Below, piece after piece: positions 8,442 to 14,915 of a stretch of DNA of 46,997 bases (positions are counted from its first letter, which is position 1; every line of letters begins with the position of its first letter). Below the pieces are notes generated by a model. It was not told where the DNA came from. It worked only from the letters and a program-made list of their open reading frames with translations, and did no database searches. The stretch comes from a virus. The DNA is taken from positions 1 to 46,997 of the IMG/VR virus record IMGVR_UViG_3300020185_000078. The stretch is one strand, 5' to 3'. The position numbers were made by a program, and so were the translations under genes.

Positions 8442-8983
8442 ACTGTTGGTTTTCCCATTAATGATTTAGTAAATAGTTTCCCACCTATTTCTCTCTTATA
8501 TTGACCATTACCTAACCATTCGATATCTTTACCTTTAAGTACCTTACGTACTAATTCTTCATCGTCAATAGGTTCAACCCCTTTTGCAATTAATATATCA
8601 ACTAGTTTACCTGAAACTTCTATGAAATAACCACTTGATTTTAATTGATCAGCTTTATGGTTTACTACTTTAGATTTAGCAGCACTAGAACCATCATGTC
8701 CTGTTGCTGTAAACTTTTTACCTGCTGCTTTATTTTTAGTAACAGATATAGCATCTATTTCTGGGTCATTATCTAAATCTATTACTTCATATTCGGCCTC
8801 TGATTCTCTACCCGTTACATTATCTGAAGATTTATAATTAGGATGACCACCAATAGGTGCATAAGCGTTATCAATTAATTTATAAATTTCTTCACTATAA
8901 TCCTTTAATTCAGAAGCAGGAATAGTAATCCACTTATTCTTGGGTATATCTATTTCATTTAATAGATCTACTAATTTAATCAT
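8438..8983 (-). CDS. Phage protein of unknown function, possibly GNAT-like, with a capsid-targeting-like leader
   Basis: The 181-residue product begins MIKLVDLLNE followed by Ile, a ten-residue leader ending in L-N-E. The remainder is one domain with the segments DNAYAPIGGHPNYKSSDN (about 38-55), ISVTKNKAAGKKF, GHDGSSAAKS and a C-terminal DIEWLGNGQYKREIGG. I recall these blocks together in phage proteins sometimes described as GNAT-like, but I see no clear acetyl-CoA loop and so assign no activity. It overlaps the kinase gene by 4 nt and follows the esterase gene by 2 nt. Confidence 0.6.
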   Translation of the reverse strand: MIKLVDLLNEIDIPKNKWITIPASELKDYSEEIYKLIDNAYAPIGGHPNYKSSDNVTGRESEAEYEVIDLDNDPEIDAISVTKNKAAGKKFTATGHDGSSAAKSKVVNHKADQLKSSGYFIEVSGKLVDILIAKGVEPIDDEELVRKVLKGKDIEWLGNGQYKREIGGKLFTKSLMGKPTV

Positions 8984-8985
8984 AA

Positions 8986-9447
8986 TTAAGCATGTTTATT
9001 ATACATATTAACAAACTTTAAGAAAGGTATTTTATGACCCATACCTTTAATTTCATCATACTTAGCATGGTTACCATTAGCAGACCATAATTTTTTAGTT
9101 GTTTTAGGGTCAATAACATTATCTGCAGTACCTAAAATAATAGTACGTTTATATTGTTGAGAACCATAATTTTCATTAAATTGGAATTCACTTTTTCTAC
9201 TATGTAAAGCGGGGTTAAATAATAAAACATCAACTCCCAATTGAGAACCAATGATATCCGCGATGTAACCACCCATACTAGAACCGATAATTAAATCAGG
9301 CATACCCAAAGTAAGGATAAATTCATTTAAATCTAATGTTTTATAATCCATGACAGGAGCATAAACACTCCCCTTACTTGCTAAAAATTCTACTTTTACC
9401 CCTCCTTGGGATGATTCTAAACCGTGTAAATATACTATTTTTTTCAT
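8986..9447 (-). CDS. Alpha/beta-hydrolase, YqiA/UPF0227-like esterase
   Basis: At 153 residues this is a compact alpha/beta hydrolase. It begins MKKIVYLHGLES, which supplies the oxyanion HG motif; the nucleophile elbow is GSSMGG at 55-60 with Ser57; the likely acid is Asp109 in LGTADNVID; and the catalytic His is His138 in GMGHKIP. The size and layout fit the YqiA (UPF0227) family of small esterases. The substrate is unknown; in a phage it might act on a lipid or ester at the host surface or on a metabolite. It has an AAATAAAGGTT leader directly before the ATG, shared with the next upstream genes, and no packaging-type leader peptide. Confidence 0.8.
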   Translation of the reverse strand: MKKIVYLHGLESSQGGVKVEFLASKGSVYAPVMDYKTLDLNEFILTLGMPDLIIGSSMGGYIADIIGSQLGVDVLLFNPALHSRKSEFQFNENYGSQQYKRTIILGTADNVIDPKTTKKLWSANGNHAKYDEIKGMGHKIPFLKFVNMYNKHA

Positions 9448-9452
9448 AACCT

Positions 9453-9674
9453 TTATTTATTTAATATGTTCTTTTGTTTTTTTACCCAACTTCTCATAAT
9501 TTTTAATGTTTGAGAATCACTCATGGGTACATAAGTCCTTTCTTTATTACACCATTTTTGGCAATCTTTAATTCTATCCCACCAAACATAACCAGCATCT
9601 TTATCTCCAGTTGTTTTTATATGGAATTTTATAAATGTTTGTTCTAATTTATCTAAACTTTCTATTACTGTCAT
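9453..9674 (-). CDS. Small hypothetical protein (73 aa)
   Basis: A short protein rich in Trp and Lys (WWDRIKDCQKWCNKE near 31-45), predicted mostly helical. No family was recognised. The ATG is preceded by AAATAAAGGTT, the same leader as in neighbouring genes. It lies between the esterase gene (5-nt gap) and the 122-residue gene (5-nt gap), so it belongs to the transcript starting near 10073. Confidence 0.6.
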   Translation of the reverse strand: MTVIESLDKLEQTFIKFHIKTTGDKDAGYVWWDRIKDCQKWCNKERTYVPMSDSQTLKIMRSWVKKQKNILNK

Positions 9675-9679
9675 AACCT

Positions 9680-10048
9680 TTATTTTAAAATTGTAATTTC
9701 ATCTAATGCTTCTAATGTTCCTTCGAAACCTGGGATATCTTTAATTTCTTTAGTTTTTTTTAAGATTGTAATATTTTTATAATTAATCTTACCTACTGTT
9801 TTTTTACCTAATATATTATAATCATATAATGTAATACAAGTAGGACCTAATTTGTTGATATTCATTCCTCTACCAAATAAACTTGAATCTTCAAAAATAG
9901 AATCACCACTTTCACTAACTCTAAATATTTTTGGAAAATCACCATATTCATTATCTTCACCACCTCTTCGATACTCAGTAATTCCTTTTATAATAAACTT
10001 AGCATTTCCTTTTTTAATAATTTCTCTAATTTCTTTAATTTTTGACAT
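9680..10048 (-). CDS. Hypothetical protein (122 aa), first gene of an early-type operon
   Basis: The 122-residue product has alternating charged and hydrophobic segments compatible with a small beta-rich domain and begins MSKIKEIREIIKKGNAKF. No known domain was recognised. It is the first gene after the hairpin-promoter cassette at 10079-10116, with a leader of roughly 25 nt ending AATCAAGGTT before the ATG. The esterase and possibly the packaged-cargo genes further left follow without an obvious terminator. Confidence 0.6.
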   Translation of the reverse strand: MSKIKEIREIIKKGNAKFIIKGITEYRRGGEDNEYGDFPKIFRVSESGDSIFEDSSLFGRGMNINKLGPTCITLYDYNILGKKTVGKINYKNITILKKTKEIKDIPGFEGTLEALDEITILK

Positions 10049-10078
10049 AACCTTGATTGTTAATTATTAATACCCTAT

Positions 10079-10109
10079 GAATATACGAAAGATAGCCCGG
10101 GAAGCCAAG
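10079..10109 (-). promoter_or_regulatory. Early-type promoter CTTGG-19 nt-TATATTC
   Basis: On the minus strand CTTGG (10109-10105) is followed after exactly 19 nt by TATATTC (10085-10079), with transcription expected to begin near 10073. The CTTGG box is the loop of a hairpin whose 7-nt arms are at 10098-10104 and 10110-10116 (one G-U pair). This is one of eight copies with identical spacing; the form resembles the flavobacterial TTTG/TAnnTTTG promoter. Confidence 0.75.
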
Positions 10110-10126
10110 CCTCCCGTGCATTATTT

Positions 10127-10357
10127 TTACCAATTGTTAACATCATCTTCGCCACGTTTTTCATGGTCATATTCTGTATAAACTCTTAAATTTAGATATT
10201 CATCATCCCCTAGATAAGAGGTATCTTCTCTGATATCTTTGTCATATGCGAAACAAAAGTCATACTCCTCCTTTGTAAGGATTTCTTTTGTATTCATAAT
10301 CTCTTCAAAACGATTGAACTCTTGTTCTGCAAAATAAATTTTTTCTGGACTTATCAT
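10127..10357 (-). CDS. Small acidic hypothetical protein (76 aa)
   Basis: A 76-residue acidic protein, rich in Asp, Glu and Tyr, beginning MISPEKIYFAEQEF. No domain was recognised. It stands alone between two promoter cassettes, the one at 10402-10432 driving it and the next starting just past its stop, typical of early phage genes carried as single units. The ATG follows AATTAAGGTTAT, close to the leader of other early-type genes here. A host-takeover role would be usual for such genes but nothing in the sequence shows it. Confidence 0.6.
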   Translation of the reverse strand: MISPEKIYFAEQEFNRFEEIMNTKEILTKEEYDFCFAYDKDIREDTSYLGDDEYLNLRVYTEYDHEKRGEDDVNNW

Positions 10358-10375
10358 ATAACCTTAATTTTTAAA

Positions 10376-10397
10376 TGTTGTGCTTAACTGCTCAACA
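10376..10397 (-). promoter_or_regulatory. 5' UTR stem-loop
   Basis: On the minus strand TGTTG-A-GC pairs with GC-A-CAACA around the loop AGTTAA (one A-A mismatch). It begins a few nt after the -7 box of the promoter at 10402 and so sits at the extreme 5' end of the mRNA. The same loop sequence recurs at 44954-44971 with different stem bases. Confidence 0.55.
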
Positions 10398-10401
10398 TGG
10401 T

Positions 10402-10432
10402 GAATATACGAACCCTCTCCCGGGTAGCCAAA
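10402..10432 (-). promoter_or_regulatory. Early-type promoter TTTGG-19 nt-TATATTC
   Basis: TTTGG (10432-10428), exactly 19 nt, then TATATTC (10408-10402), driving the 76-residue gene. The spacer contains the shared CTACCCGGG block. It lies immediately after a terminator hairpin. Confidence 0.8.
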
Positions 10433-10440
10433 TTTTATCG

Positions 10441-10583
10441 CATAAAAAGCCCGGAACGTCTTCCGGGCTTATGTTGTTAAGTAGTATATTGAAACCGCAT
10501 GCATTTAAGATTAGCGGATGGTGTTTTACACTCTTGGGATCTTTTACCTGGACTACTCCTTACCAGCTTTAACCTTAACTAAC
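10441..10583 (-). ncRNA. Candidate structured small RNA, about 140 nt
   Basis: A promoter at 10589-10619 fires into a stretch without a credible reading frame that ends at a terminator with a 10-bp stem and U-run (10444-10470). The predicted ends can pair: TGTTAGTTAAG at the 5' end with CTTAACAACA near the 3' end (10 bp, one bulged A), and an alternative inner pairing GAGTAGT with ACTACTT shares part of the same 3' segment. Internal hairpins include CCGC/GCGG and GTGT/ACAC. The usual AAGGTT leader is present near the 5' end but is followed by AAA instead of ATG, so it might alternatively be a decayed gene. Size is compatible with a 6S-like or antisense regulator, but no known family was recognised. 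Confidence 0.5.
10444..10470 (-). terminator. Rho-independent terminator of the candidate small RNA
   Basis: On the minus strand AAGCCCGGAA pairs perfectly with TTCCGGGCTT around a 4-nt loop (GACG), followed by a short U-run (10448-10444). The plus-strand side lacks a T-run. Confidence 0.8.
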
Positions 10584-10588
10584 AGGGT

Positions 10589-10619
10589 GAATATACGAAA
10601 AAAAAAACGCGTATCCAAA
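10589..10619 (-). promoter_or_regulatory. Early-type promoter TTTGG-19 nt-TATATTC, overlapping a terminator
   Basis: TTTGG (10619-10615), 19 nt, then TATATTC (10595-10589). The TTTGG box occupies the loop and last stem bases of the terminator hairpin at 10608-10629, and the T-run of that terminator is the spacer. It should drive the candidate RNA starting near 10583. Confidence 0.65.
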
Positions 10620-10629
10620 TAGATACGCG
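10598..10629 (-). terminator. Strong rho-independent terminator after the structural gene
   Basis: On the minus strand an 8-bp stem CGCGTATC/GATACGCG with loop TATTTG is followed by ten consecutive T. It lies 29 nt past the stop of the 302-residue gene and closes the tail-gene transcript. Confidence 0.9.
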
Positions 10630-10657
10630 CTTATCTTTAATTTATTTTTATTTATTT

Positions 10658-11566
10658 TTAACTTGCTACTGCAGTTATTGTTGATGTAGAAGTATAAGAT
10701 AAATCTAATTGTGCTTCTGGGTTATTAGCTGCGCTATAAATTTCGCCTCCATTTTCATTAATTGCAGATCCTACTAGTGTTAAAATATCTCCAGTTAAAT
10801 CTCCTGCTACTAATGTAACTGTAACAGTACCTGAGGTTCCTGTTCCTAAAGCAACATTATCAATTGTTAATTGGTCTCCTGGTTTAAAAGCATATGATGG
10901 GGTTGCTTGGGATACAAATGAGATTTCAGATAATACTCCTCCTCCATCTAAAATAACATTTGCAACTATATTAGAAACACCTGCTAAACCTGTAAATGTA
11001 ACTCCATTATAAGGATTTGCTACTCCACCTGAAATTGTTCCTGATGCTGAACCTGCTAAATCTGCTCCAACTGCAATTACATGAGCTGCAATTCCTCCAT
11101 CATTACCTGCTGTTGCTGGATGTACATGCTCAAATCTTACTAATTTAGATTGTGATGCATTATCCACATAGGTGTATCTAACAGGAGTTACTGTACCACC
11201 ACCTTCTAGTCCGTTTACTACATCAATAAAAGGTGTTCCTGATGTATCATCTACTAATACATTTTCTTCGAATATAATATCAATAAAAGTAGTATTTCCT
11301 GTAATTGATAATATATTTGCAGGTGAGGTACTAAATGCTGCATTTATTATTTTATTTTCTTTATTACCTGCTACTCTATTTTGGTTTGATAAAGAATTAA
11401 AAGCTAATTGTCTTGAAATTTCCTGTTGTGATACAAAATCATCAAATTGAAGTTGTTCTTGTAAGTATTTTTTCTTTTGTTCTTGCAAACTAAGAGAAGA
11501 AATATCATTTCTTTTTAAAAATGATCTCCAATCTCCTGGGCTATTTGGTGATGAATATAAAGACAT
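10658..11566 (-). CDS. Putative virion structural protein (302 aa)
   Basis: The N-terminal 75 residues are helical and Gln/Lys/Arg-rich (begins MSLYSSPNSPGDW), and the rest is a Gly/Thr/Val/Ala-rich beta-type sequence with many short loops, typical of phage tail or fibre-associated proteins. No named family was recognised. A late-type motif 26 nt upstream and a strong terminator 29 nt downstream bracket it as a separate late transcription unit, though read-through from the primase/nuclease genes upstream is possible. Confidence 0.65.
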   Translation of the reverse strand: MSLYSSPNSPGDWRSFLKRNDISSLSLQEQKKKYLQEQLQFDDFVSQQEISRQLAFNSLSNQNRVAGNKENKIINAAFSTSPANILSITGNTTFIDIIFEENVLVDDTSGTPFIDVVNGLEGGGTVTPVRYTYVDNASQSKLVRFEHVHPATAGNDGGIAAHVIAVGADLAGSASGTISGGVANPYNGVTFTGLAGVSNIVANVILDGGGVLSEISFVSQATPSYAFKPGDQLTIDNVALGTGTSGTVTVTLVAGDLTGDILTLVGSAINENGGEIYSAANNPEAQLDLSYTSTSTITAVAS

Positions 11567-11592
11567 AGTTTTATTTAAAATTAATTATTTTG

Positions 11593-11602
11593 TTATAAAT
11601 AT
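11593..11602 (-). promoter_or_regulatory. Putative late promoter ATATTTATAA
   Basis: ATATTTATAACAAA on the gene strand, 26 nt before the start at 11566. Confidence 0.6.
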
Positions 11603-11637
11603 ATAAAAAAATTTTATTATTACTATTTATTTAAATA

Positions 11638-12417
11638 TTAAAGTTTTCTTTTTGAAGCTGTTTGGAATGTTGATGTATATGGTTTTGGTTTTGGATTTTC
11701 AATGTCAAATAAGGCTTTAACATGAGTAAATATTTCTATATTTTCCTCTTGTGTTCGAGGTGACTCATGCATTTCCCAATTTTTACCTTTTAAACGTTTA
11801 CCTGATTTATCTTCACCCCTGGATTTAGATTTTAACCAGAGTACACCTATACGATCAATTTTTTTACCATAACATTCTTCATAACATTGAGCATATACTG
11901 CACTTTGCAAATCGTAAGTTGTTTGTAAGTGATTAGATGTTTTAAAATCTATAATCCATCGTTCCATTTTACCATCTATTTCAATTTCACACACTAAATC
12001 ACAGGTACCTGCTACTTGTATTTTATCTGAAAATAAATGTACTTCTGCTTCTATTAGTGTTGGGTTATAAGTCTCCCAAAAATCTACAAATCTAAGGAAC
12101 ATTTGCCATACATGAGCAGGCATTTTAGGGTTACCATCTTTGTATAAAAATGTAATCTCTTCACCGTTTAACCAGTCTTCAATCATTTCATGTACTAATG
12201 TTCCTTCTTCAGCTGCTTTCTTAACAATCCATTCCGCACTATAACCTACTTTTTTAAGCCAGTCTTCAAAGTATTTACCTTTTGGATAAGAGCTTAAAAC
12301 ATGGGTTACTGAAGGATAATATTTACCATTTCGTCTATAATACCTTGAATCAGGCATTGTAACTTGTTGGTAATCATCTGATATTTCTAGTAATCTTTTG
12401 TATGATTTTTTGATCAT
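11638..12417 (-). CDS. PD-(D/E)XK nuclease, RecB/Cas4-like
   Basis: The 259-residue protein shows the ordered motifs of the PDDEXK (RecB/Cas4-like) exonuclease fold: His76 in GTLVHEMIEDW, acidic residues at 123-125, Asp140 in GTCDLVCEI, the core IIDFKTS with Asp157 and Lys159, and QSAVYAQCY (171-179). Such enzymes degrade or resect DNA with metal ions; in phages they often serve recombination or host DNA breakdown. The gene overlaps the primase gene by 4 nt (ATGA), supporting a DNA-metabolism role. The exact polarity and substrate cannot be read from the sequence. Confidence 0.85.
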   Translation of the reverse strand: MIKKSYKRLLEISDDYQQVTMPDSRYYRRNGKYYPSVTHVLSSYPKGKYFEDWLKKVGYSAEWIVKKAAEEGTLVHEMIEDWLNGEEITFLYKDGNPKMPAHVWQMFLRFVDFWETYNPTLIEAEVHLFSDKIQVAGTCDLVCEIEIDGKMERWIIDFKTSNHLQTTYDLQSAVYAQCYEECYGKKIDRIGVLWLKSKSRGEDKSGKRLKGKNWEMHESPRTQEENIEIFTHVKALFDIENPKPKPYTSTFQTASKRKL

Positions 12418-13343
12418 ATAGCTAGTTTGTGTTCCAATAAATCATAATAGGTAAGTGGAACTGTTTTTTGGATGAGTTTTGTGAAATTTTTAAAACCCAT
12501 TTCACTCGGATCCTTATCCTGTAAATCTACAAGATAGACTTCTTTACCTTCTGCCATTAACTTTTCACAGAATTTTAAAGCTTGTTTAATTGCATCCCTA
12601 TCTAATGCAATATAAATTTTATCTACTACAGAAGTAACTATTTTTTTCATTAAGCTACTTTGTATGTTTTTTCCTAATAAAGGAATTGCGTTTCTTTTTA
12701 TGGCAATAGCATCAAATAATCCTTCACATAAAACAATTGGAATATTCCAATTTATTAAATGTTCATTAGGGATTATATCTCTACTTGCTGATGGGTTACG
12801 ATATTTTATATATGGTTCTTTTTCAAATGAACGAGCAGTAAAATAATTTAACCTACCATCTACATCATATGTTGGTATAATAATCATATTTTTATATAAA
12901 CCTGTTTTACAATAACCTATATTATATTTGAGAATATCGTATTTACCCACGTGTCTATTTTTTAGGTACGCGAGCGCGTGCCTAGTCATTATATCGCTGT
13001 TATTAACGTTATTTAGGCTAATATATTCATCTGGTAGTGTAACACTAGATACAACTTGTGTTTCCTTGATTGATTTTGAAGTTTTAACAAGTGATTTAAG
13101 TTCTGTAAATTTACTTGTATCTATTTTTAGTTGTTTAAATAAAGAATATATAGTAGTACCTCTTACATCACAAGCCCAACAATGCCAAGGATTTTTACCT
13201 TCACGATTTTCTGTTAGATTAACCTCCATTTTAGGTTTGTGGTGGTGACAGAAAGGACAGTGGTATGCGTAATTATTTCGAGCAGTTGCTTTGCCCGAAC
13301 CTAACACAGAGTTCACTAACGTAACCAATAATTGATTTACCAT
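12414..13343 (-). CDS. DNA primase with CHC2-type zinc finger and TOPRIM domain
   Basis: At 309 residues it is a compact DnaG-type primase. A zinc site near the N-terminus is formed by CPFC (29-32) and CWAC (55-58). The TOPRIM domain shows CEGLFDA with Glu207 and the metal-binding ALDRDA with Asp248 and Asp250, followed by a helical end. It would synthesise RNA primers at the replication fork, the role of gp61 in T4-type phages; no helicase domain is fused or adjacent. The promoter box at 13350-13356 ends only 6 nt before the ATG, so the mRNA may be leaderless. It is placed within the tail-gene region together with the RecB-like nuclease. Confidence 0.85.
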   Translation of the reverse strand: MVNQLLVTLVNSVLGSGKATARNNYAYHCPFCHHHKPKMEVNLTENREGKNPWHCWACDVRGTTIYSLFKQLKIDTSKFTELKSLVKTSKSIKETQVVSSVTLPDEYISLNNVNNSDIMTRHALAYLKNRHVGKYDILKYNIGYCKTGLYKNMIIIPTYDVDGRLNYFTARSFEKEPYIKYRNPSASRDIIPNEHLINWNIPIVLCEGLFDAIAIKRNAIPLLGKNIQSSLMKKIVTSVVDKIYIALDRDAIKQALKFCEKLMAEGKEVYLVDLQDKDPSEMGFKNFTKLIQKTVPLTYYDLLEHKLAI

Positions 13344-13349
13344 ATAGGA

Positions 13350-13380
13350 TAATATACGAAACTAGATTTTATTAACCACG
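13350..13380 (-). promoter_or_regulatory. Early-type promoter CGTGG-19 nt-TATATTA for primase
   Basis: CGTGG (13380-13376), exactly 19 nt, then TATATTA (13356-13350), preceded by the shared TTTCG. The upstream box overlaps the 3' end of the GIY-YIG gene. It is a weaker match than the cassette copies but has the same spacing. Confidence 0.55.
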
Positions 13381-13844
13381 AAATCCTCAAATTTAATTTC
13401 ATTTAAGTCTTTTGTAAAAAATTTGCCTAGGATATTATCATTAAAAAACTCATCTGGTTTTTCTAATACTTGATATATCATTTGATATTTTATTTCAAAA
13501 TATGTTAATGATTTTTTAGATGGGCACATTTTTAATATTGTACGTTCAAATTCATCTTTTTTACCTTCTAATAATAATTGTTTAATATCTTTTTGGGAAC
13601 CATAATAATTCATCCAATCAGATTCTTTAACTACTAATTTATATGAAGGGCGACGGCCAACTACTCCTTGAAGTTTTTCTAATTCTCGCTTTCCAATTTT
13701 TTGTTTTCTATTATGAAATAAGACTTTTTTCCCAATATATGCTTTTCCAGTGGGTTTATGTGTAACTATGTAAACGAAACCGAAAGTATTTTCTGGAAAT
13801 TGAGTGATGTCCCCTATTTTGTGTGTTTTATAGGTCCAACTCAT
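13362..13844 (-). CDS. GIY-YIG endonuclease
   Basis: The 160-residue product has the GIY-YIG signature as VYIV (24-27) and AYIGKK (35-40), followed by an Arg/Lys-rich segment, the block SDWMNYYGS and, near residue 119, a Glu in TYFEIKYQM that fits the catalytic acid. Similar free-standing GIY-YIG proteins with the SDWxxYYGS block are common in T4-like cyanophages and related to Seg homing endonucleases. It could be a mobile homing nuclease or a domesticated phage nuclease; its place next to primase is compatible with either. A late-type motif lies 35 nt upstream. Confidence 0.8.
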   Translation of the reverse strand: MSWTYKTHKIGDITQFPENTFGFVYIVTHKPTGKAYIGKKVLFHNRKQKIGKRELEKLQGVVGRRPSYKLVVKESDWMNYYGSQKDIKQLLLEGKKDEFERTILKMCPSKKSLTYFEIKYQMIYQVLEKPDEFFNDNILGKFFTKDLNEIKFEDFVVNKI

Positions 13845-13879
13845 ATGTTTGTTTTTTGGTTATAATATAACTAATTTAA

Positions 13880-13889
13880 TTATAAATAT
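13880..13889 (-). promoter_or_regulatory. Putative late promoter ATATTTATAA
   Basis: ATATTTATAATTAA on the gene strand, 35 nt before the start at 13844, in the short gap between two genes. Confidence 0.5.
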
Positions 13890-13922
13890 CAAGTTATTGT
13901 TAACAACAACCTACATATATAA

Positions 13923-14462
13923 TTATAATGTTACCCACTTTTTAAGAATTGGTGAATATATTACACCCCCTATATTAAGACTACTTGAGAGATTTGTTAC
14001 AATGTTTGCCCATTGTTCTTCGGTCATTTCATTTGCACTCCAAATAGTATCAATAATAATTAAATCATACATTTCTGAGGTTGTATAAGTATGTATATCT
14101 CCTTGTATTAAATTAATATTACTATCCAAATGACCTGAAGTATTATTATAATCTATTATTTCTTGTGAAATTTCTAACACATCAATTTTACTACAGTTAT
14201 CTATTTGAGATAATTCTTGAGGTATTAACCCAAAACCTAATCCTACTACTAATACAGAATCATATGAAAAACCATCAAATGAATTTTTATAAAAAGGATT
14301 ACAACTATCACATTTACCTAAAATTATAGTAGAATAACCATCAATATTTGCCATTAAATGCTCATTAGTTAACCATTTCATGTAGGTTATTCCGTTAAAT
14401 TCTTTAGATACTGTAAATTCTACTCCAGAATATTCTAGTAAATTATTATCTTCAAATTTCAT
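13923..14462 (-). CDS. SAM-dependent methyltransferase / spermidine-synthase-like protein
   Basis: The 179-residue protein has a Rossmann-type core: VLVVGLGFG at 70-78 (motif I, glycine-rich loop), DVLEISQEI at 94-102 with Glu97 as the likely ribose ligand, GDIHTYT at 121-127 and LIIIDTIW at 134-141. The order matches spermidine-synthase-like SAM enzymes. It is shorter than true synthases and lies directly after tail-fibre genes, a position where related genes occur in marine phages; a role in modifying fibre or small molecules is conjecture. The C-terminus is short, so it may lack the last strand of the fold. Confidence 0.7.
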   Translation of the reverse strand: MKFEDNNLLEYSGVEFTVSKEFNGITYMKWLTNEHLMANIDGYSTIILGKCDSCNPFYKNSFDGFSYDSVLVVGLGFGLIPQELSQIDNCSKIDVLEISQEIIDYNNTSGHLDSNINLIQGDIHTYTTSEMYDLIIIDTIWSANEMTEEQWANIVTNLSSSLNIGGVIYSPILKKWVTL

Positions 14463-14489
14463 ATTATTTTATTTTATTTAAGTAAAACT

Positions 14490-14915
14490 CTATAATCCAC
14501 AAAGATCTCCACCAACCACTACACCAGCACCACCTGATATTTCAATTTGTGAGAATGGATCACCATCACTAGTGCCCGGAAATACAGCATACCATCCATT
14601 TGTAAGAACAGTTGATTGATTACTTTGGTAGCATGTATCTCCAGTTGTAGGTATATTTTGTGTTCCACCTCCAGAAGTTCTTTGAAAATATCCTTGTGTG
14701 GTAGTAGTGTTACAAACTAAACCTTGTTTTCCAGGACCTCTATATCTAAAAGCAATAAAAGGTAAATTACTATATCCATAAAAATCAGTTATAGCATCTG
14801 GGGCTGTAAATCCTGCAGTATCACTAAAGGCACCTAAAGATTGATTAGTGGCTGATGCCCCTAATTCAACTCTAATATCATTTATACTTAAAGGTCCTGA
14901 AGATGGTAATGCCAT
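14490..14915 (-). CDS. Small tail-fibre-associated protein
   Basis: The N-terminal sequence MALPSSGPLSINDIRVELG is a recurrent start of phage tail-fibre and tail-tip proteins, in which it likely forms an attachment module. The rest of the 141 residues is Gly/Thr/Ser-rich with two Cys pairs (VCNTTTTQG, GDTCYQ, DLCGL), compatible with a small beta-rich receptor-binding domain. The start codon overlaps the last base of the 1803-residue fibre gene (TAATG), so both are made from the same message and probably act in one fibre. Confidence 0.7.
   Translation of the reverse strand: MALPSSGPLSINDIRVELGASATNQSLGAFSDTAGFTAPDAITDFYGYSNLPFIAFRYRGPGKQGLVCNTTTTQGYFQRTSGGGTQNIPTTGDTCYQSNQSTVLTNGWYAVFPGTSDGDPFSQIEISGGAGVVVGGDLCGL

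Noticed and set aside
10471-10570. tRNA-like fold within the candidate small RNA (GAGTAGT/ACTACTT as acceptor)
   Set aside because: D and T arms and the invariant TTC loop context are missing or unpaired.
10375-10572. Plus-strand 65-codon frame in the gene-free stretch
   Set aside because: It runs through two promoters, a 5' hairpin and a terminator of the opposite strand, and has no leader or family resemblance.
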